Assembly: GCF_016097555.1 (NCBI RefSeq)
Contig: NC_054706.1
Coordinates: forward strand, 43,624,004-43,688,003
DNA length: 64,000 bases
Direction of reading: 5' to 3'
DNA from: Gigantopelta aegis
Taxonomy: Eukaryota; Mollusca; Gastropoda; Neomphalida; Peltospiridae
Within the stretch, counting starts at the first letter, position 1, and each line of letters begins with the position of its first letter. Under the pieces are notes generated by a model. The model was not told the DNA's origin. It did no database searches and worked only from the letters and a program-made list of their open reading frames with translations. Shown here piece after piece: positions 1 through 12,275 of this stretch. Made by a program: the position numbers and the translations under genes.

Positions 1-802
1 TTTGGCATAAAGGGAATCTGTCGTAATGTTTGGCATAAAGGGGATCTGTCGTAATGTTTGGCATAAAGGGAATCTGTCGTAATGTATGGCATAAAGGGAA
101 TCTGTCGTAATGTTTGGCATAAAGGGAATCTGTCGTAATGTTTGGCATAAAGGGAATCTGACAATATTTGCATAACGGGAATCTGTCATAATGTTTGGCA
201 TAAAGGGAATCTGTCGTAATGTATGGCATAAAGAGAATCTGTCGTAATGTTTGGCATAAAGGGAATCTCGTAATATTTGCATAAAGGGAATCTGTCGTAA
301 TGTATGGCGTAAAGAGAATCTGTCGTAATGTTTGGCATAAAGGGAATCTGTCATAATGTTTGGCATAAAGAGAATCTGTCGTAATGTTTGGCATAAAGAG
401 AATCTGTTGTAATGTATGGCATAAAGAGAATCTGTCGTAATGTTTGGCATAAAGAGAATCTGTCGTAATGTTTGGCATAAAGGGAATCTGTCGTAATGTA
501 TGGCATAAAGGGAATCTGTCGTAATGTTTGGCATAAAGGGAATCTGTCGTAATGTATGGCATAAAGGAAATCTGTCGTAATGTTTGGCATAAAGGGAATC
601 TGACATAATATTTGCATAAAGGGAATCTGTCGTAATGTTTGGCATAAAGGGAATCTGTCATAATATTTGCATAAAGGGAATCTGTTGTAATGTTTTGCAT
701 AAAGGGAATCTGTCGTAATGTTTGGCATAAAGGGAATCTGTCGAAATATATGGAATAAAAGGAATCTGTTACAATATATGAAATAAAGGGAATTTGTTGT
801 AA
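1..802. repeat. 28-bp minisatellite, about 28 copies
   Basis: The unit reads TTTGGCATAAAGGGAATCTG followed by TCGTAATG, 28 bp. Variants have TATGG for TTTGG, AAGAG for AAGGG, and shorter 26-27-bp units such as those near 165 and 270. The last units (740-802) are degenerate. The array runs off the left edge, so its full size is unknown. It lies upstream of the first visible CEP112 exon and is presumably intronic. Because 28 is not a multiple of 3, it leaves a long open frame on the - strand that is not a gene. Confidence 0.97.
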
Positions 803-1436
803 TTGGCTGTTGGAGGCTGAGAGATCTCTCTCCTGTCTTAACGTGATTGGTCAAAATGCATCATATGCTATATTGGTCTGGCAGGCAAGATGTCCTATAC
901 AGGGTTTAGGCTATGATTGTCTTGTATGTAAAAAAATCTTAAATGTTTACGTGATCTTACTTGATTTAAAGTATAAATATATTGTCAAGATTCAGTGACG
1001 GTCAGAACAAAGGCTTTTTGAAAGTGTTGATCTACATGTATGCCTATGCTACATATTGGTACATACTATTGAGCATTTTGTTACTCTAGTCATTGATAAG
1101 CCTCTGCGCATGCTGTAACATCACCGTGGTGCAGGGGTGTAACATTCTCTTTGAGATTGGCCAATACAGCACAAATTGAAATTTTGAGTAAAAGTCAGTA
1201 TCTGTTTGTGATATTTGTATTCTTGCACAGTTCTTTACACTGTTTTTATTTAAATCTTGAATTTTTATATTGATGTTGATCATCACCTTGTTTGTTTGCA
1301 TTACCATAGTTTGACAACCAATAGCTGATATATCAGACATGAAATTGACATGCAGTTGTTCTTACTGGATTGTACATGAAAAAGTGAATTATTATAAATG
1401 GCTGTGTATTATTATGACTTTTTGCTTCATTCACAG
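803..1436 (+). other. CEP112 intron with an old SINE-like fragment
   Basis: No coding exon is seen here. The stretch 1,215-1,338 matches 10,965-11,070 (shared words include ACAGTTCTTTACACTG and CAATAGCTGAT), so it is a dispersed repeat fragment. The intron ends in the acceptor TTCATTCACAG just before 1,437. Confidence 0.6.
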
Positions 1437-4400
1437 ACAACAGCTGAACTTCATGCCACCATCAACCAACTACGAGATGAGAAGAAGCGGTATGTATTCA
1501 ATCATTTTTAGTCAAACTTGTGTTATGTAGATATTTTAAAAATAAAAGTTAAAATTTTACTTTAAATTGGGCCCAACTTTTAACAAATGTTTGGCCGTAA
1601 CTCCGTAAACTCAATGCACCTATTTAGTCATAATTTCTTTATTTATATTTCCTTATTTATAAGTTGTCAATGATAGATCGGGTCTCATTTTTGTTATGCC
1701 TTGATGTTTTCGAGAACCAATACTTCATTAGCAATCAAGGTTTTTTCCACAGTGCATAATTTTCATGATGTTCTCAGGAGATAGAGTTAAATACACAAAC
1801 ATAACAACATGTTCCTAATTTGTTGATCATATTTCTTATGGTCCTAAAAATTATTCTACCTGAAACCATTTTAATTACATTAACATCTCATAGGATTTCA
1901 TCTCATAGGAATTAAATAGATTCTGCTAAACATCCAAATGCACTGAAAACTGACAGAAATTCTGATCTTAGTACGATCCTTTAGTATAAACCATTCGTCT
2001 GGGGTTTAATACAGTTCATTCTGATCGGCGGCCTTGTTTATTTCTAGCTTATATATTGAAAGTAGCTACAAAGTAGTAACCAAATCGGTTACGACTGAGA
2101 AATTCACGTAATCTGTTAATCATTTATGCTGACTACAGCTTATTTTGAAGGCTGTATTGGATAAAGAAAGAAAAATTCTGTTATTTTAAATGCCTACTGA
2201 CTACTTTAACAGGTAAGGCTGTTTTGTCATGTATAAATAGTTTAAACTCTACATATACTTTACATGTTATTTTACCTTCCAAATTTGTGACAGACTTCAA
2301 GAAAGCAAAGACAAGATGATTGCAGATGTGAACAGTCAAAATGAAGAGGTCCGGAAATCACTGAAAAAACAGTATTCATCAACTCTCACGGTTTGTACCA
2401 TCTTTTAGAAATATTTCTGTTAACATTAAAGCCGCACACCCTAGTTCCATCCAGCGAAAATAAATTATAATTTGGTTAATCTACAAACCTGTAACACACT
2501 TAGATCACGTTTTTATCAAATGGAGTGAAAAGGCAGGTTTTATATCGATAAATACCATGGGAATCCCCATGTCCCAATTGCTTGAAATAATTTTGAAAGT
2601 TAGTATTCTGATGTCACCGGTAGATGTCGCTCGAAGCACAACAATGCCTACGTCACGACAAATTTCACAGACTTGGGGTGCGTTCCTTTCACCTCTCCTG
2701 GACATGTTCCAACTGTTCTGTCCTGGTTGTATCCCCTCTCCAGATCTCACAAATGAACAACAACAAATCGGATGTTGATTGCACGAACCGTGCACGAGAA
2801 AACAAACCGAACCAAAATGATAACGGTCATGTGGTATACCAATGTATGTGACATTGAAATGGAAATATATCCCCTCTAAAAATAGATTAGACCTTGTTTG
2901 CTCAACGTTTTTTTCTCAGAGGCCCGTGCCATTTTATGAAATACGAAAAATGCATTTTGTGGTATTACAAAAACCAGGATTACCAGGATTACCAAAAAAC
3001 ACTTCAGGTGAATGGAAATGTTTATTCTAAATAATAAACGGTAAGTAAAGTGCAATTTTATTGGTGAAAAAATGGGTTTAATAGCGAAAAACAACGCCGT
3101 AATGGTTAACAACTAGCCGTAACTAGGGTGTGTCCCTTTAACAGGGATTTCTCCAACTGGCAAAGTGAGCTACTATGTGTATGTACTTTCATGTATATAC
3201 TTTCATGAAAAATAAGTTGATACGTCAAAATCATAAATTAACTTACACACGTTCTGTCATCTTAGATGGATGTATACTGTGTGATAAATAGAGGTTATTA
3301 TCAGAGTGTTTTTTGGTATTATCAATATCATATATTAGGAATAAAAATTGTGTTATGCGAGCCTCTAGTGAACATAATACATTATTTTTATTCCTAATAT
3401 ATGATATTGATGATACCAAAACACACAAGGGTAATAATCTCTTTATCATATAATCTCAAGCTTAATACAAACTGTTTTTGTAAACAGTATATGCAACTTT
3501 AATTCCAGTCAGCCATTAAGTGATATTCAAATGACGTAAGAATATGTGGCACTATGTCTTTTTGAATGGAAATGACGTCAAACGTGAATGACGTTATTTT
3601 GGATATCCTTACATAAAAATAAACTAGTGCTTAACGTTTTTTTATTTTCTGAATGCTGGATAGCTTTCATTAAAACATTTTTGTTCGATGACTATGAGTG
3701 CATACGTCAATTATGGAGTGTCATCGTAGTACGTTTGCTTAAATTTTTAATTTGCAAAGTTATCAAATTCTCCAAGTATTTGATCTGAAAAATATCACAT
3801 ACTTTGATTGCACTGGAAATGCTAGATATTATATCATAAATATAGAATACTACACTTGTTTTTGCTAGATATCATTTTAACAATTGAACTTCCCATGTTA
3901 GTAAATTGAAGTCAGATACGCTGGGTAGTTCACAAGTTTCATAAATATTTTTTAAGGTTGATTGTCATATGACCCTGTCTTTAAGTTATCATAATAAGAA
4001 TTGGTTGTCATTTTGGGTGAATTTATTGATGTATAGCTATCACATGTATGTAATTACATATCTTCATAAGTAATTTTGTACTAAAATTATGATTGTTATA
4101 AATTCACAAACAAATGACAAACACTTCTTATAATTATATTTCTTTTCTGATGATTTGTTTTATGTAATGTCTTCCCATTTTTGTTTCACCTATATAAAGT
4201 GAACAGACGATACATAGATATTATTTTTCAAACCACGGCGGTGGCGACAGAAACAGCAGCAACTTTTCCATTAAAATTTAATGTTTATGTTCATTTGGAT
4301 CAGTGTCTCACAAACTATAAGGCCTTGGACAATGAACCTAAAGTGGTGCACTGAAAACATTTATGGTAGATGAGACATTTGATTCAACAAAATTCTTGTT

Positions 4401-5971
4401 TTTAATGATGTCACTTTTTACATATTATCGAAGGATAACATTCAGTATTTTTGTGACATCATCCAATCAAATTTTAACAAGTCACATAAGGACAGAACAT
4501 TTGTAATCATATTAGTAGTGTGTTCGGCGTTTTCATACAGAATTGTTTGTGTTTGTACAGAGTCTTCAAAAGGAGCTGGACAACCATCGACAGCGGACAC
4601 GCAATCTCGAGAGACAGCTACAGAAGGAAGAATCCGAACATGAAGCTAAGGTAAGCACTGATTTTTGTCTCCCCTTGAACTAGTCAAAAGGCGAGATATA
4701 GTTATTACTTCTGTGATGGTGGCAGTGTCAATGTTTGCTTTAAGAACTAGATTAATTGTGAATATTACATCACAAATTCAGTTATGGTCCATCCCACAGG
4801 GAATGTCTTTTTTTCATGCTATGGAATTTACTACCAGTTATTTATTTCTGAGCCAATTGATTTGTAAATTGCACACAAAAATAGTATTTTTTTGTTACTT
4901 CCACAACACTTTTACTTTTCTTCTTACATCAGAGCAAACTGAAATTATTTACACAAAACATATTTATAGAATGATGAGATGAACTATAATTGTAGACTAT
5001 TTTTGTCAGTCTGGTAATGAAGTGTGATTGTTGATTGTAGATGACGCGATTGAAGCTGAGTTACGAGGACCGACTGAGGGGACTGATCCCGGTTGAAGTC
5101 AGACAGGTGGGCTACTAAGAGCAGACTCCACAAATCATTAGTAGTGGCTAAGGAAAATATATACACTCTAAAAAAACACAAACTTATAAATATGTCTGCT
5201 GGCATTTTTTAGTTTGTCTTTGTAAATAAGTATGAAGTAGTTCCAGAACCATGGTTTTTCTTATACCAACTGTGGCATACTGTTTGGAATGGGACATAAT
5301 TCATGAGGTCCATAAAGGGTTGCAGGTCCGACATTCTATCACACTTAACATGTCATATCCACCAGAAATTAAAATACTTTGTTGGTCAGGTATTTGTCTC
5401 TCCTTGAAGAGTTGTTTCCCTTACTTAGACAACCAACCAATAAAATGTATTTTAATTATCACTTTATCTGCCGGACAATAAATTTAATAATTTTGTTGTA
5501 AGTAATGTTATTTTATTTATCAATGGAAAAGTACACTTTTATTATTTTAAAAATGTTTACTGTATCCATTCCTTTTTCCTTTTTTGAGACAAATTGAAGT
5601 TATTGAAATATTTATTTTGAGGTGGCTCTGTGGAGGATAAGTAATGGATTATAACTGTTTTATTTTCTAAGGAAGGACATTTAATTAGACAGATGGGTTG
5701 CTGAAATAACACTTCCTTACTCAAGTACATGCAAAAATAAAAACCTATTTAGATTAAAAAAAACCAAACAAAACATGAATTTTTGGCTTTGCCGTTACAG
5801 TTGTTGTTTTTATTGTAGGAATTGGAAGATACAATCGAGTCACTGAAGTCACAGGTCAATTCTTTACAACAGAGGGCAGCAGTATTGCAGGAAGAACTAG
5901 ATTTGCGGATCATGAACACACTGGCACCATTTGGCTCAAGAACAAGTTCTCCAATAAAGTCTTCAGTCTAA
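1437..5971 (+). CDS. CEP112: Centrosomal protein of 112 kDa, C-terminal exons (partial)
   Basis: Five exons with GT-AG borders and continuous phase: 1,437-1,489, 2,294-2,390, 4,561-4,650, 5,041-5,106 and 5,819-5,971 (TAA at 5,969-5,971). Together they give 153 codons including the stop. All of it is Glu/Lys/Gln-rich coiled coil. The fourth exon encodes SYEDRLRGLIPVEVRQ, and the last begins ELEDTIESLKSQVNSLQQRA and continues AVLQEEL. I recognise this as the conserved C-terminus of vertebrate CEP112 (CCDC46), where the family motif is close to RQELEDTISSLKSQVNFLQKRA. After the match there is a species-specific tail of about 23 residues (from DLRIMNTLAPFGSRTSS). CEP112 is a coiled-coil protein reported at the centrosome; its exact molecular role is unclear. 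The gene is cut by the left edge, and all upstream exons lie outside the window. The introns carry a TTAA MITE (2,430-3,137), a hairpin (3,291-3,440) and a short MITE (4,783-4,989). Confidence 0.9.
2430..3137. mobile_element. MITE flanked by TTAA, 708 bp (family H)
   Basis: The ends are inverted: AGCCGCACACCCTAGTT at the left and AACTAGGGTGTGTCCCT at the right, each next to TTAA (2,426-2,429 and 3,138-3,141). A TTAA target with short inverted ends is the hallmark of piggyBac-type elements and their non-autonomous derivatives. No transposase is encoded; the small open frames inside are incidental. It lies in a CEP112 intron. Confidence 0.75.
3291..3440. repeat. Hairpin with about 60-bp arms
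   Basis: TTTTGGTATTATCAATATCA with ATATTAGGAATAAAAAT on the left is mirrored by ATTTTTATTCCTAATATATG with ATATTGATGATACCAAAA on the right, with about 25 bp of loop. The outer parts (GAGGTTATTATC and GGTAATAATCTC) also pair. It lies in a CEP112 intron. It could be a miniature foldback element; no target duplication was identified. Confidence 0.8.
4783..4989. mobile_element. MITE family B, copy 1
   Basis: It begins ATGGTCCATCCCACAGGGA and ends GATGAGATGAACTAT, which is a decayed inverted pair. The inside (TTATTTATTTCTGAGCC and ACACTTTTACTTTTCTTCTT) is shared with 16,203-16,400 and 59,693-59,919. It lies between the third and fourth visible CEP112 exons. Confidence 0.7.
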
Positions 5972-7575
5972 GAAATACTAAGGAAAAAGAAATTGTTAGA
6001 CAAAAAATTATTAGACAAACTACTTGTGGACTGCAAACCCTGTCATCAGTTTGAATGCAAAGCAGTCAACTATTAATATTATCTGTTGACAGTGTGCCAG
6101 TCACCGCATCTGTTGCATAGGTGTTGTGAAACAGTGGACCAGTGGGAGAAGCACACATTAAGTAGAGCCTGCTACAGACTACGTGTGGGATCACTGCCTT
6201 GATAAATGCTACAAGAATGCCATAGCTAGGATTTCAAAAGGAACGAATTGTCTATGTTAAGATGTGGACTTTCCTCAGTATTTGTTAGAAATTGTTTTAC
6301 TATGTTGGCCCAACCTTAGAGAAGTACAAGTGGTGCATAGGCTACATTTTACATTCCTTAGAACTTCACGAGCCTGCACACTGTTTAATGTATACAATTA
6401 TAAAACATTACCATAATTATATCTTATTTATTTTTGAAATGTTTGAAACACTACATGTACATTTTTATTCCTCGAGAAAAACATGCAACTAGCTCAACAA
6501 ACAAAATTAGTTTTAATACTATTTTTTTTATGGACTGTAATTTAATTACATAATGAAGTTTAACTTGTTTTATCCATTCCACAAACTTTTAATTAGACAT
6601 ACTTTTTATTGCTGAGTATCATTTATTTTTGTTTAATTGCTCAGAAATTATGAAATTATACATTATCACATCTCCTGCCAGTTCTGGTATTAAAAAGCCT
6701 GGAAATCTATAAATTAAATTCATATTTTGTGTTGTGTTACAATGCATTCCTTGATGTCTTGGTAAGAATAGAGTTTTTGCAGAGGGGTTTTTTATTCTCT
6801 TTTTTTTATGTATTTTCTGGGGGAACATGACCCGACCCCACAAAAAGTTAGCTCACCACAGTCTAGACCCCACTACTGAATATTTTCTACACATCTGCCT
6901 GGTGTGGTGAGAGTGGGTTTTTTAACTCTGTATCTGGACCAAGTGACTGATTAAATAATGTGTTTAAGTATTTACATTCCTTTTATTTCCTTGTGTTCAT
7001 CAGTTAAACTACCACTTGTTGAAGTGCACTTTACTCATTGTTAACTGTCATGTTTTAAAATGGCCATATTCACATGTACAAAATATTATTATGTGTATTC
7101 AAATTACTAAGTCCTGTGGTGTAAAAAGCTTGACTTACTTCTCATAGCATTATTTACTAACACAACATATTAACAATAATTAGCAGTATATTCAAGATTA
7201 TAGTTTTAAAGCAATCTGGAATTTGTATGTAAGAACTTATTTCGGATGCCCTGACCTTTACATGCATGTTGAAGTCAATTTTAATGTACATACATTTGAG
7301 CTCAAAATCATCTTAATTGAAGTGCCTTTTGTAATGTCATTAGATAAGGCCAATTAATGTTTATTATTATTGATTATTATTTTGTTTATTCCTCCACTCT
7401 TTGCTGGCACCACATTCGTTCCTGTTACCTGTAGAAATAATAGCCGTCTGCTCTTGGAATTGTAGCATAATATAACTAGCATTTAATTGTCTTATAGAAA
7501 TCTTATTTTATCAAGTCTTTTTCTAACTGCTCATGTTCCAATCTTGTAAGATTTATTATTTTTACGTTCTTCTAG
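5972..7575 (+). other. CEP112 3' UTR and downstream AT-rich DNA
   Basis: Directly after the TAA the sequence is non-coding in all frames. Several weak poly(A) candidates (ATTAAA near 6,712 and 6,950) exist, but none can be chosen from sequence alone. No repeat or gene was recognised. Confidence 0.5.
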
Positions 7576-7625
7576 GGATAACTAATAAATCAATGTGCTC
7601 TGGTCGTGTCGTTCAACAAAACAAA
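7576..7625 (+). repeat. SINE tail fragment (type B tail)
   Basis: AATAAATCAATGTGCTCTGG followed by GTCGTTCAACAAAAC is the 3' tail seen complete at about 62,920-62,972. Only about 50 bp remain. Confidence 0.65.
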
Positions 7626-7634
7626 ATGTTTCTC

Positions 7635-7790
7635 TTCTAAGGACCCAGTTCAGTTCTTTACATCCATCCATGTGTGTGTTACACTGACATTACAAGACTT
7701 TAGCTCAGTACTTCTAAGGACCCAGTTCAATTCTTTACATCCATCCATGTGTGTGTTACACTGACATTACAAGACTTTAGCTCAGTACTA
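7635..7790. repeat. Tandem duplication, about 77 bp x 2
   Basis: Two near-identical copies start at CTTCTAAGGACCCAGTTCA and run through GACTTTAGCTCAGTA. Only one or two bases differ between them, so the duplication is recent. Confidence 0.9.
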
Positions 7791-8200
7791 AACATTCAGT
7801 AAGTTATAGGGACTATTCCAGGGTCATAAATAGTGGGGGTGCAAGTGGGACAGTGGCATACTCAGACAAATGTGATAAAGTTTCTATTTTAAGTAAGAAG
7901 TACCCTTCTTGTCTATCAGGAGAAGTTCCTGTATTGCTGTGCCTTGATTCTGTTTGTACCATCATCTCAGTTACACACTTCTGATCGACACCCGATTACT
8001 TTTGTATAGTTTTGTGTTGGGGTGTCGTTAACATTCACCCATTCATTGCTATTTACTGTAGGCTAGAAAGAGCCTTGATTCCCTTTTATTGACAGAATTC
8101 ATTGGGGTTCGAATTCCCTGTTCCAGCCAGATCTTCGTGGCTTGTGTAACCACATCAACGGTTGTTAGGTGCTAATCCTGTCTGTGGAATTAATAGTGTG
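7791..8200. other. Intergenic DNA with a SINE-like tail
   Basis: Contains TTGTGTTGGGGTGTCGTTAA at about 8,012-8,032 followed by ATTCACCCATTCATTG. A similar tail occurs at 11,072-11,108 and 20,538-20,570. No gene is seen. Confidence 0.5.
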
Positions 8201-8357
8201 TATAAAAGACCCCTTACTCTTAATATTTTAAAGAATGCATGTGTCAGCACTGTAGATCAGGTTTGGCAAACACGTAATCAAAAAGACCCCTTATTGTTAA
8301 TATTTTAAAGAATTGATGTGTGAGCACTGTAGATGAGGTGTGGCAAACACGTAATCA
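8201..8357. repeat. Tandem duplication, about 78 bp x 2
   Basis: Two copies of a unit containing AAAAGACCCCTTA, TTAATATTTTAAAGAAT and GGCAAACACGTAATCA. They differ at several positions, so this duplication is older than the one at 7,635. Confidence 0.88.
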
Positions 8358-9207
8358 CTGTTTAAACAATGTGCTGGTATGTTTATAGACATTTTCTTCT
8401 TTCATAATGTTATAGTTTTAAACTACCAACTTATACAGATTCTTCTTCACTCCAAGCTTTTGTTTAAGGGTTAGGTTTTTTGTTAGGTGGATAGGGGTGT
8501 CTTGTAATAATTTACTTTTTACAGAAATTTGTGATCTCTATTTTTATAGTATTTTTCATCATCATTTTTTTAAAAATAAAATTGAGTTTTATCATTGTTG
8601 TTATTATTATTATTTTATCTTCTTCGTGACTGTATTTTATGTACATTATTCATAACTGATATTGAAATTTTGTACCCTAGTTTTAACATTCTAAAAGCAT
8701 AGCTATATATAGGCCCAAACATTGATATCCATTCAAAATCCAAAAATGTAAATGAAAACGATGTTCACAACATCATCTGTATTAGTATGTTTAAACAATG
8801 TCTCAAGTTTCATTATTTAAGTTTATTCAAAATTATGTTTACCCTAAAAGGCTTTTAGTTTCTAGAGTAGAAATGATTCCCATACATTTTATATAATATA
8901 TAGATAACTTACATGCAAGTCGAAATTATGGAAGATCAGACTTTGTTTTATTTGTGCAGCCTTGCATTCCAGTGTTTATAATGATTGATGTAATTTTGTT
9001 TTTGCATAAAGATCAACAGTATTAATTAACATCCGTCCATACATACATTTTTAAGCCATATTATGTAGATCTACTTACTTTTTATTTAAATATGTTTGTT
9101 GTTTTTTATTTAACCGTATGTATCATTATTGTGCAAAAGGGTAAACTTATTTTTCCTAAATGGTTATCTCTTGTTTATTTGACATTTTATTTCATTATTT
9201 TCTACTA
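8358..9207. other. AT-rich intergenic DNA, nothing recognised
   Basis: Low-complexity AT-rich sequence without long open frames, splice-supported exons or recognisable repeats. Confidence 0.5.
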
Positions 9208-9776
9208 AGGGACTGTCCTGAGTTTGCATCCATTGTAAGATGTTTTGGACTAACAGAATCGTTTTGGTAACTAAAATTACATATTAAATACATTTTCTTG
9301 TTTAGAATATTAGTGTCCAGGGCTTCTACATTATGGTAGCCCCACTCCAATGGCTAGTGATATTCAATATTGGGCTAGTAAATAACTACTATTGCAATGC
9401 CCGACTGCTAGTGAATTTTTCTTTGTCAAATGTTGCAGTTAAGTCTATTTTGTAAATATTAATATCCTGCCCCCACCCCATCCCCCAATGTTAGTGTTTG
9501 TAAACTCTATCTCCTTTAGGTGACATATCTGATTATTACTATTATTTAGTAAAATTGTATTAACTTAAAAGTAAAGTAGGGCTGGTGAATGTTTAATTTG
9601 ATTAGTGAATGTTTTAAATCACTGATCCAATGGCTTGTGGATTGTATAAAAATTCTAGAATCCCTGGTGTCTGTATAACATACTTAATATGTAATTGTAC
9701 ATGTACCAGGTAGTTAACAAAAAGTCTTGGTTAGTTGGAAATATCTTACACTGGAAGCAAACTCAAGACGGTCCCT
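9208..9776. mobile_element. TTAA MITE (family G) split by a MITE of family C
   Basis: The outer ends are AGGGACTGTCCTGAGTTTGC at the left and GCAAACTCAAGACGGTCCCT at the right. The right flank is an intact TTAA (9,777-9,780); the left flank now reads CTAA. The same family sits uninterrupted at 47,300-47,681. Family C (9,316-9,668) interrupts it. Confidence 0.8.
9316..9668. mobile_element. MITE family C, copy 1 (nested)
   Basis: Ends are CAGGGCTTCTACATT and AATTCTAGAATCCCTG. Inside are repeated CTAGTGAAT and CTAGTGATATTCAAT words. GTGTC occurs directly on both sides, which could be a short target duplication. Other copies lie at 22,786-23,074 and 41,337-42,318. No coding capacity. Confidence 0.82.
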
Positions 9777-9780
9777 TTAA

Positions 9781-10640
9781 TATGTGTATCAAGAAGACCG
9801 AGGGTTTTTTTTTTTGGGGGGGGGGGGGGTTTATATGGGGGAGTAGGTGTTGGAATGGAGGAACAGTTAAGTGAGTGTTCATATTATGAAAAAAACTACT
9901 TTTAAAATTGTAAGTACCGGTAGCTATCCCAGATTGTCTCATACCGGTATAGTTGTATTTTTTAAAAGTGACTGTTGCTAGTCTGTGTCAGTTTTCAATA
10001 GCATAATGGTTTAGTTATAATAATGTTAAAGTGAAAGAATCTATCATGGCATCAAATAGTATTTCTTCTTTTAGTGGTAGGTTTACACAAGTAATTATTT
10101 AAGCATGAAATACAGTTGATATTATTTTCTAGATAATATTAAATTGTTACAGCATTATTTTGTATATATTGGTATTGAATATATCCAGTAAACTTAAATG
10201 TATTAAAATATATTGATCACTGTACATGACTTATTAATTTTTTTAATATTATTATTATTTCTTTTCAACCTAACCAATGGCATTTCCTCCTACTTCATTA
10301 GACTGGTCCGAACATCCCAGCAGCCAATAAGATGACTTAAATCTTCCAATGAGGCCTTTGCTTCCTGTTCCTGTCACATGACAGCATCTTCCTTCTTTGT
10401 CTTTTGCTTTTATGGTCTGGAGGTCTTTTTGTTTTGCTCTCATTTAAATTTTATCTAAGCTATCGCACTTTTCAATATCTGTTGTGTCCTCCTCGTTGAT
10501 TTATCACAATGACAATGGGACCTCATGCCCCTAACCAGATTTATAAAATGAGTACTGGTGAGGTACATGATATGCCCGTCAGGAGTTTGATTGATGTTCA
10601 GAATATAGACAAATTATTTTATTTATTTGTATTACAATGA
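9781..10640. other. Intergenic DNA with a G-run, no gene seen
   Basis: A T-run next to a G-run of about 14 bases sits at 9,810-9,832. The rest is AT-rich. No exon or repeat was recognised with confidence. Confidence 0.45.
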
Positions 10641-10654
10641 CCTAGTAATTCTAT

Positions 10655-10965
10655 GTGACGGCTATCCCAAGTTGTTTCTACATGTGAGGTTTGATGGTCC
10701 TGTATGCAAGATATGATCCTGACAAGGATTTAGTGTTATGTGCAGCAGACCATGAATAGTAGGTCACAGTGACCTAGTAATAGTATGCGACACAACGCTA
10801 TCCCAAGTTGGTCCTACATGTGAGGTTTGATGGTCCTGTATGCAAGATGTGGTCTGGACACAAGAAAAAGTTAACAGACAATGCCATACCATAAACGGGC
10901 GTACAAAAATGCCTGTGATATGGCTTGTCACTCCCTGATTGACACTCGGCAGAATTTTTTTCACA
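10655..10965. repeat. Dispersed repeat with an internal duplicate
   Basis: GCTATCCCAAGTTG, then CTACATGTGAGGTTTGATGG and TCCTGTATGCAAGAT, occurs twice (about 10,662 and 10,797). A diverged copy lies at 24,262-24,450. Ends and class were not resolved. Confidence 0.7.
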
Positions 10966-11108
10966 GTTCTTTACACTGTGTTTTAATTTAACGGTTGAAT
11001 TTTTATACTGATATTGATCATCGCTTACTATTTGCATTTACCACAGTTTGACATCCAATAGCTGATGTATTTTTTGTGCTGGGGTATCGTTAAACATTCA
11101 TTCATTCA
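10965..11108 (+). repeat. SINE fragment with a (CATT)n tail
   Basis: Shares ACAGTTCTTTACACTG and the CAATAGCTGATGTAT region with 1,215-1,338. It ends TGCTGGGGTATCGTTAAAC followed by ATTCATTCATTCATTCA. A short simple-repeat 3' end is typical of SINE tails. Confidence 0.6.
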
Positions 11109-11345
11109 TTCACTCGGCAGAGGTTCCGAAGATCCCGAGGAACTGAATGAGTCCTATACACGTTACGGCTTAGCTTGTCCCACACTTGTTCTATAAGATT
11201 CAGATCTGGAGAATAGGCAGGCCAGCCAATTCTTTGGATGTCCTGTTGTTTCAGGAAAGCAGTAACAATACACCTTCTATGTGGATGTGCATTGTCATCT
11301 TGAAAGAATGGACCACCCCGACACCTGGTAACATGTCACATGAGA
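11108..11345 (-). pseudogene. Tc1/mariner transposase relic (C-terminal third)
   Basis: Read on the - strand this encodes FFQDDNAHPHRRCIVTAFLK, then IQRIGWPAYSPDLNLIEQVW and DKLSRNVYRTHSVPRDL. That is the catalytic block of a Tc1-like transposase, with the second Asp (QDDNAHPH) and the Glu of the SPDLNLIEQVW motif in place of the usual SPDLNPIEH. It differs clearly from the copies at 17.4 and 55.8 kb. Nothing of the N-terminal DNA-binding part or the terminal repeats was found, so it is a dead fragment. Confidence 0.85.
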
Positions 11346-11385
11346 GGAAGGACTGGAGCCAGGGTCGATCTTAAAGACTACCTTA

Positions 11386-12120
11386 CTTCTTTTGTCATGA
11401 CTTGATGAAGTCAAAAGGGAAGTTATAGATATTACTTTTCCAACGACAGTCATGGTGTTAATTTTCACAGTTACCGTAGCTTAAATCAAGTTTTTGGGTT
11501 TAGCTTCATTTCTCCCAAACTATAAGTCCTAGTTCACTGCAACTTCGTTTATAATGCATCTATACATGTATATGTTAATTTCAATATATTTTTAAAAGAT
11601 TGTACAAATTTTAAATTGTAATTTTTAACAAAAATATTTTAACATTTAGGCCAATTTTTTCACAAAGTGTGTTTATTACCCCAGCAGTCACTCGTAACAG
11701 GGAAAATATTTTCCATATTTTCTCAGTAAGAAATATTCTGCATTGGTTTAACGAACAATACTATTTGACAATTTGACGCTTACAAACCAATGACTTTGTC
11801 GGTACTAAATATGACGTCATTACGATTTGACAAACCCAAAATGACGTCATGTAGTTTAAAGAGTTTGCGTTTACGGGTCTCTGTTTTTGGTGTTAAATTA
11901 ATAACAAAATGTCATTTTAATGCAATTCATTATAGAGTTTGAAGCAGAATAAAGAGAACTTGTGTGTTTTTTAATTATCTATGAACGTGATTAAATTACA
12001 ACGTTATAGTAATTCTCAGAACAGTGCGTATTTAGTGGTTTACATCATTTCTATACAGGTTGGCCTTCGTGCACGTGCGTGGAAAATAAAGGTTTTTAGA
12101 AGAAAAAAATAGCTGAGGTA
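11386..12120. other. Intergenic DNA with two TGACGTCA sites
   Basis: Two perfect CRE-type octamers occur within about 35 bp (about 11,813 and 11,842). The stretch from 11,390 (TTGTCATGACTTGATGAAGT) looks like a dispersed repeat related to 4,665-4,720. No gene is seen. Confidence 0.45.
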
Positions 12121-12127
12121 ATAAATA

Positions 12128-12275
12128 GAATAACAAACTCGGTTCCAGTTATTATCAAATTTATGTCCCTCGTGAAATAATTTTCATTTGTCACTCGCTA
12201 AAGCTCGTGACAACTGAAAATTATTTCACTCGTGATATAAATTTGATAATAACTGGTAACTCGTTTATTATCCTC
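12128..12275. repeat. Palindromic hairpin, about 148 bp
   Basis: CAGTTATTATCAAATTTAT and CTCGTGAAATAATTTTCA on the left are mirrored by TGAAAATTATTTCACTCGTG and ATAAATTTGATAATAACTGG on the right. The loop is about 20 bp. It is probably a miniature foldback element. Confidence 0.85.

Noticed and set aside
351-854. 167-codon - strand open frame with repeated FPLCQTLRQI motifs
   Set aside because: It is a translation of the 28-bp minisatellite; all frames of that array look repetitive and there are no splice or codon signals.
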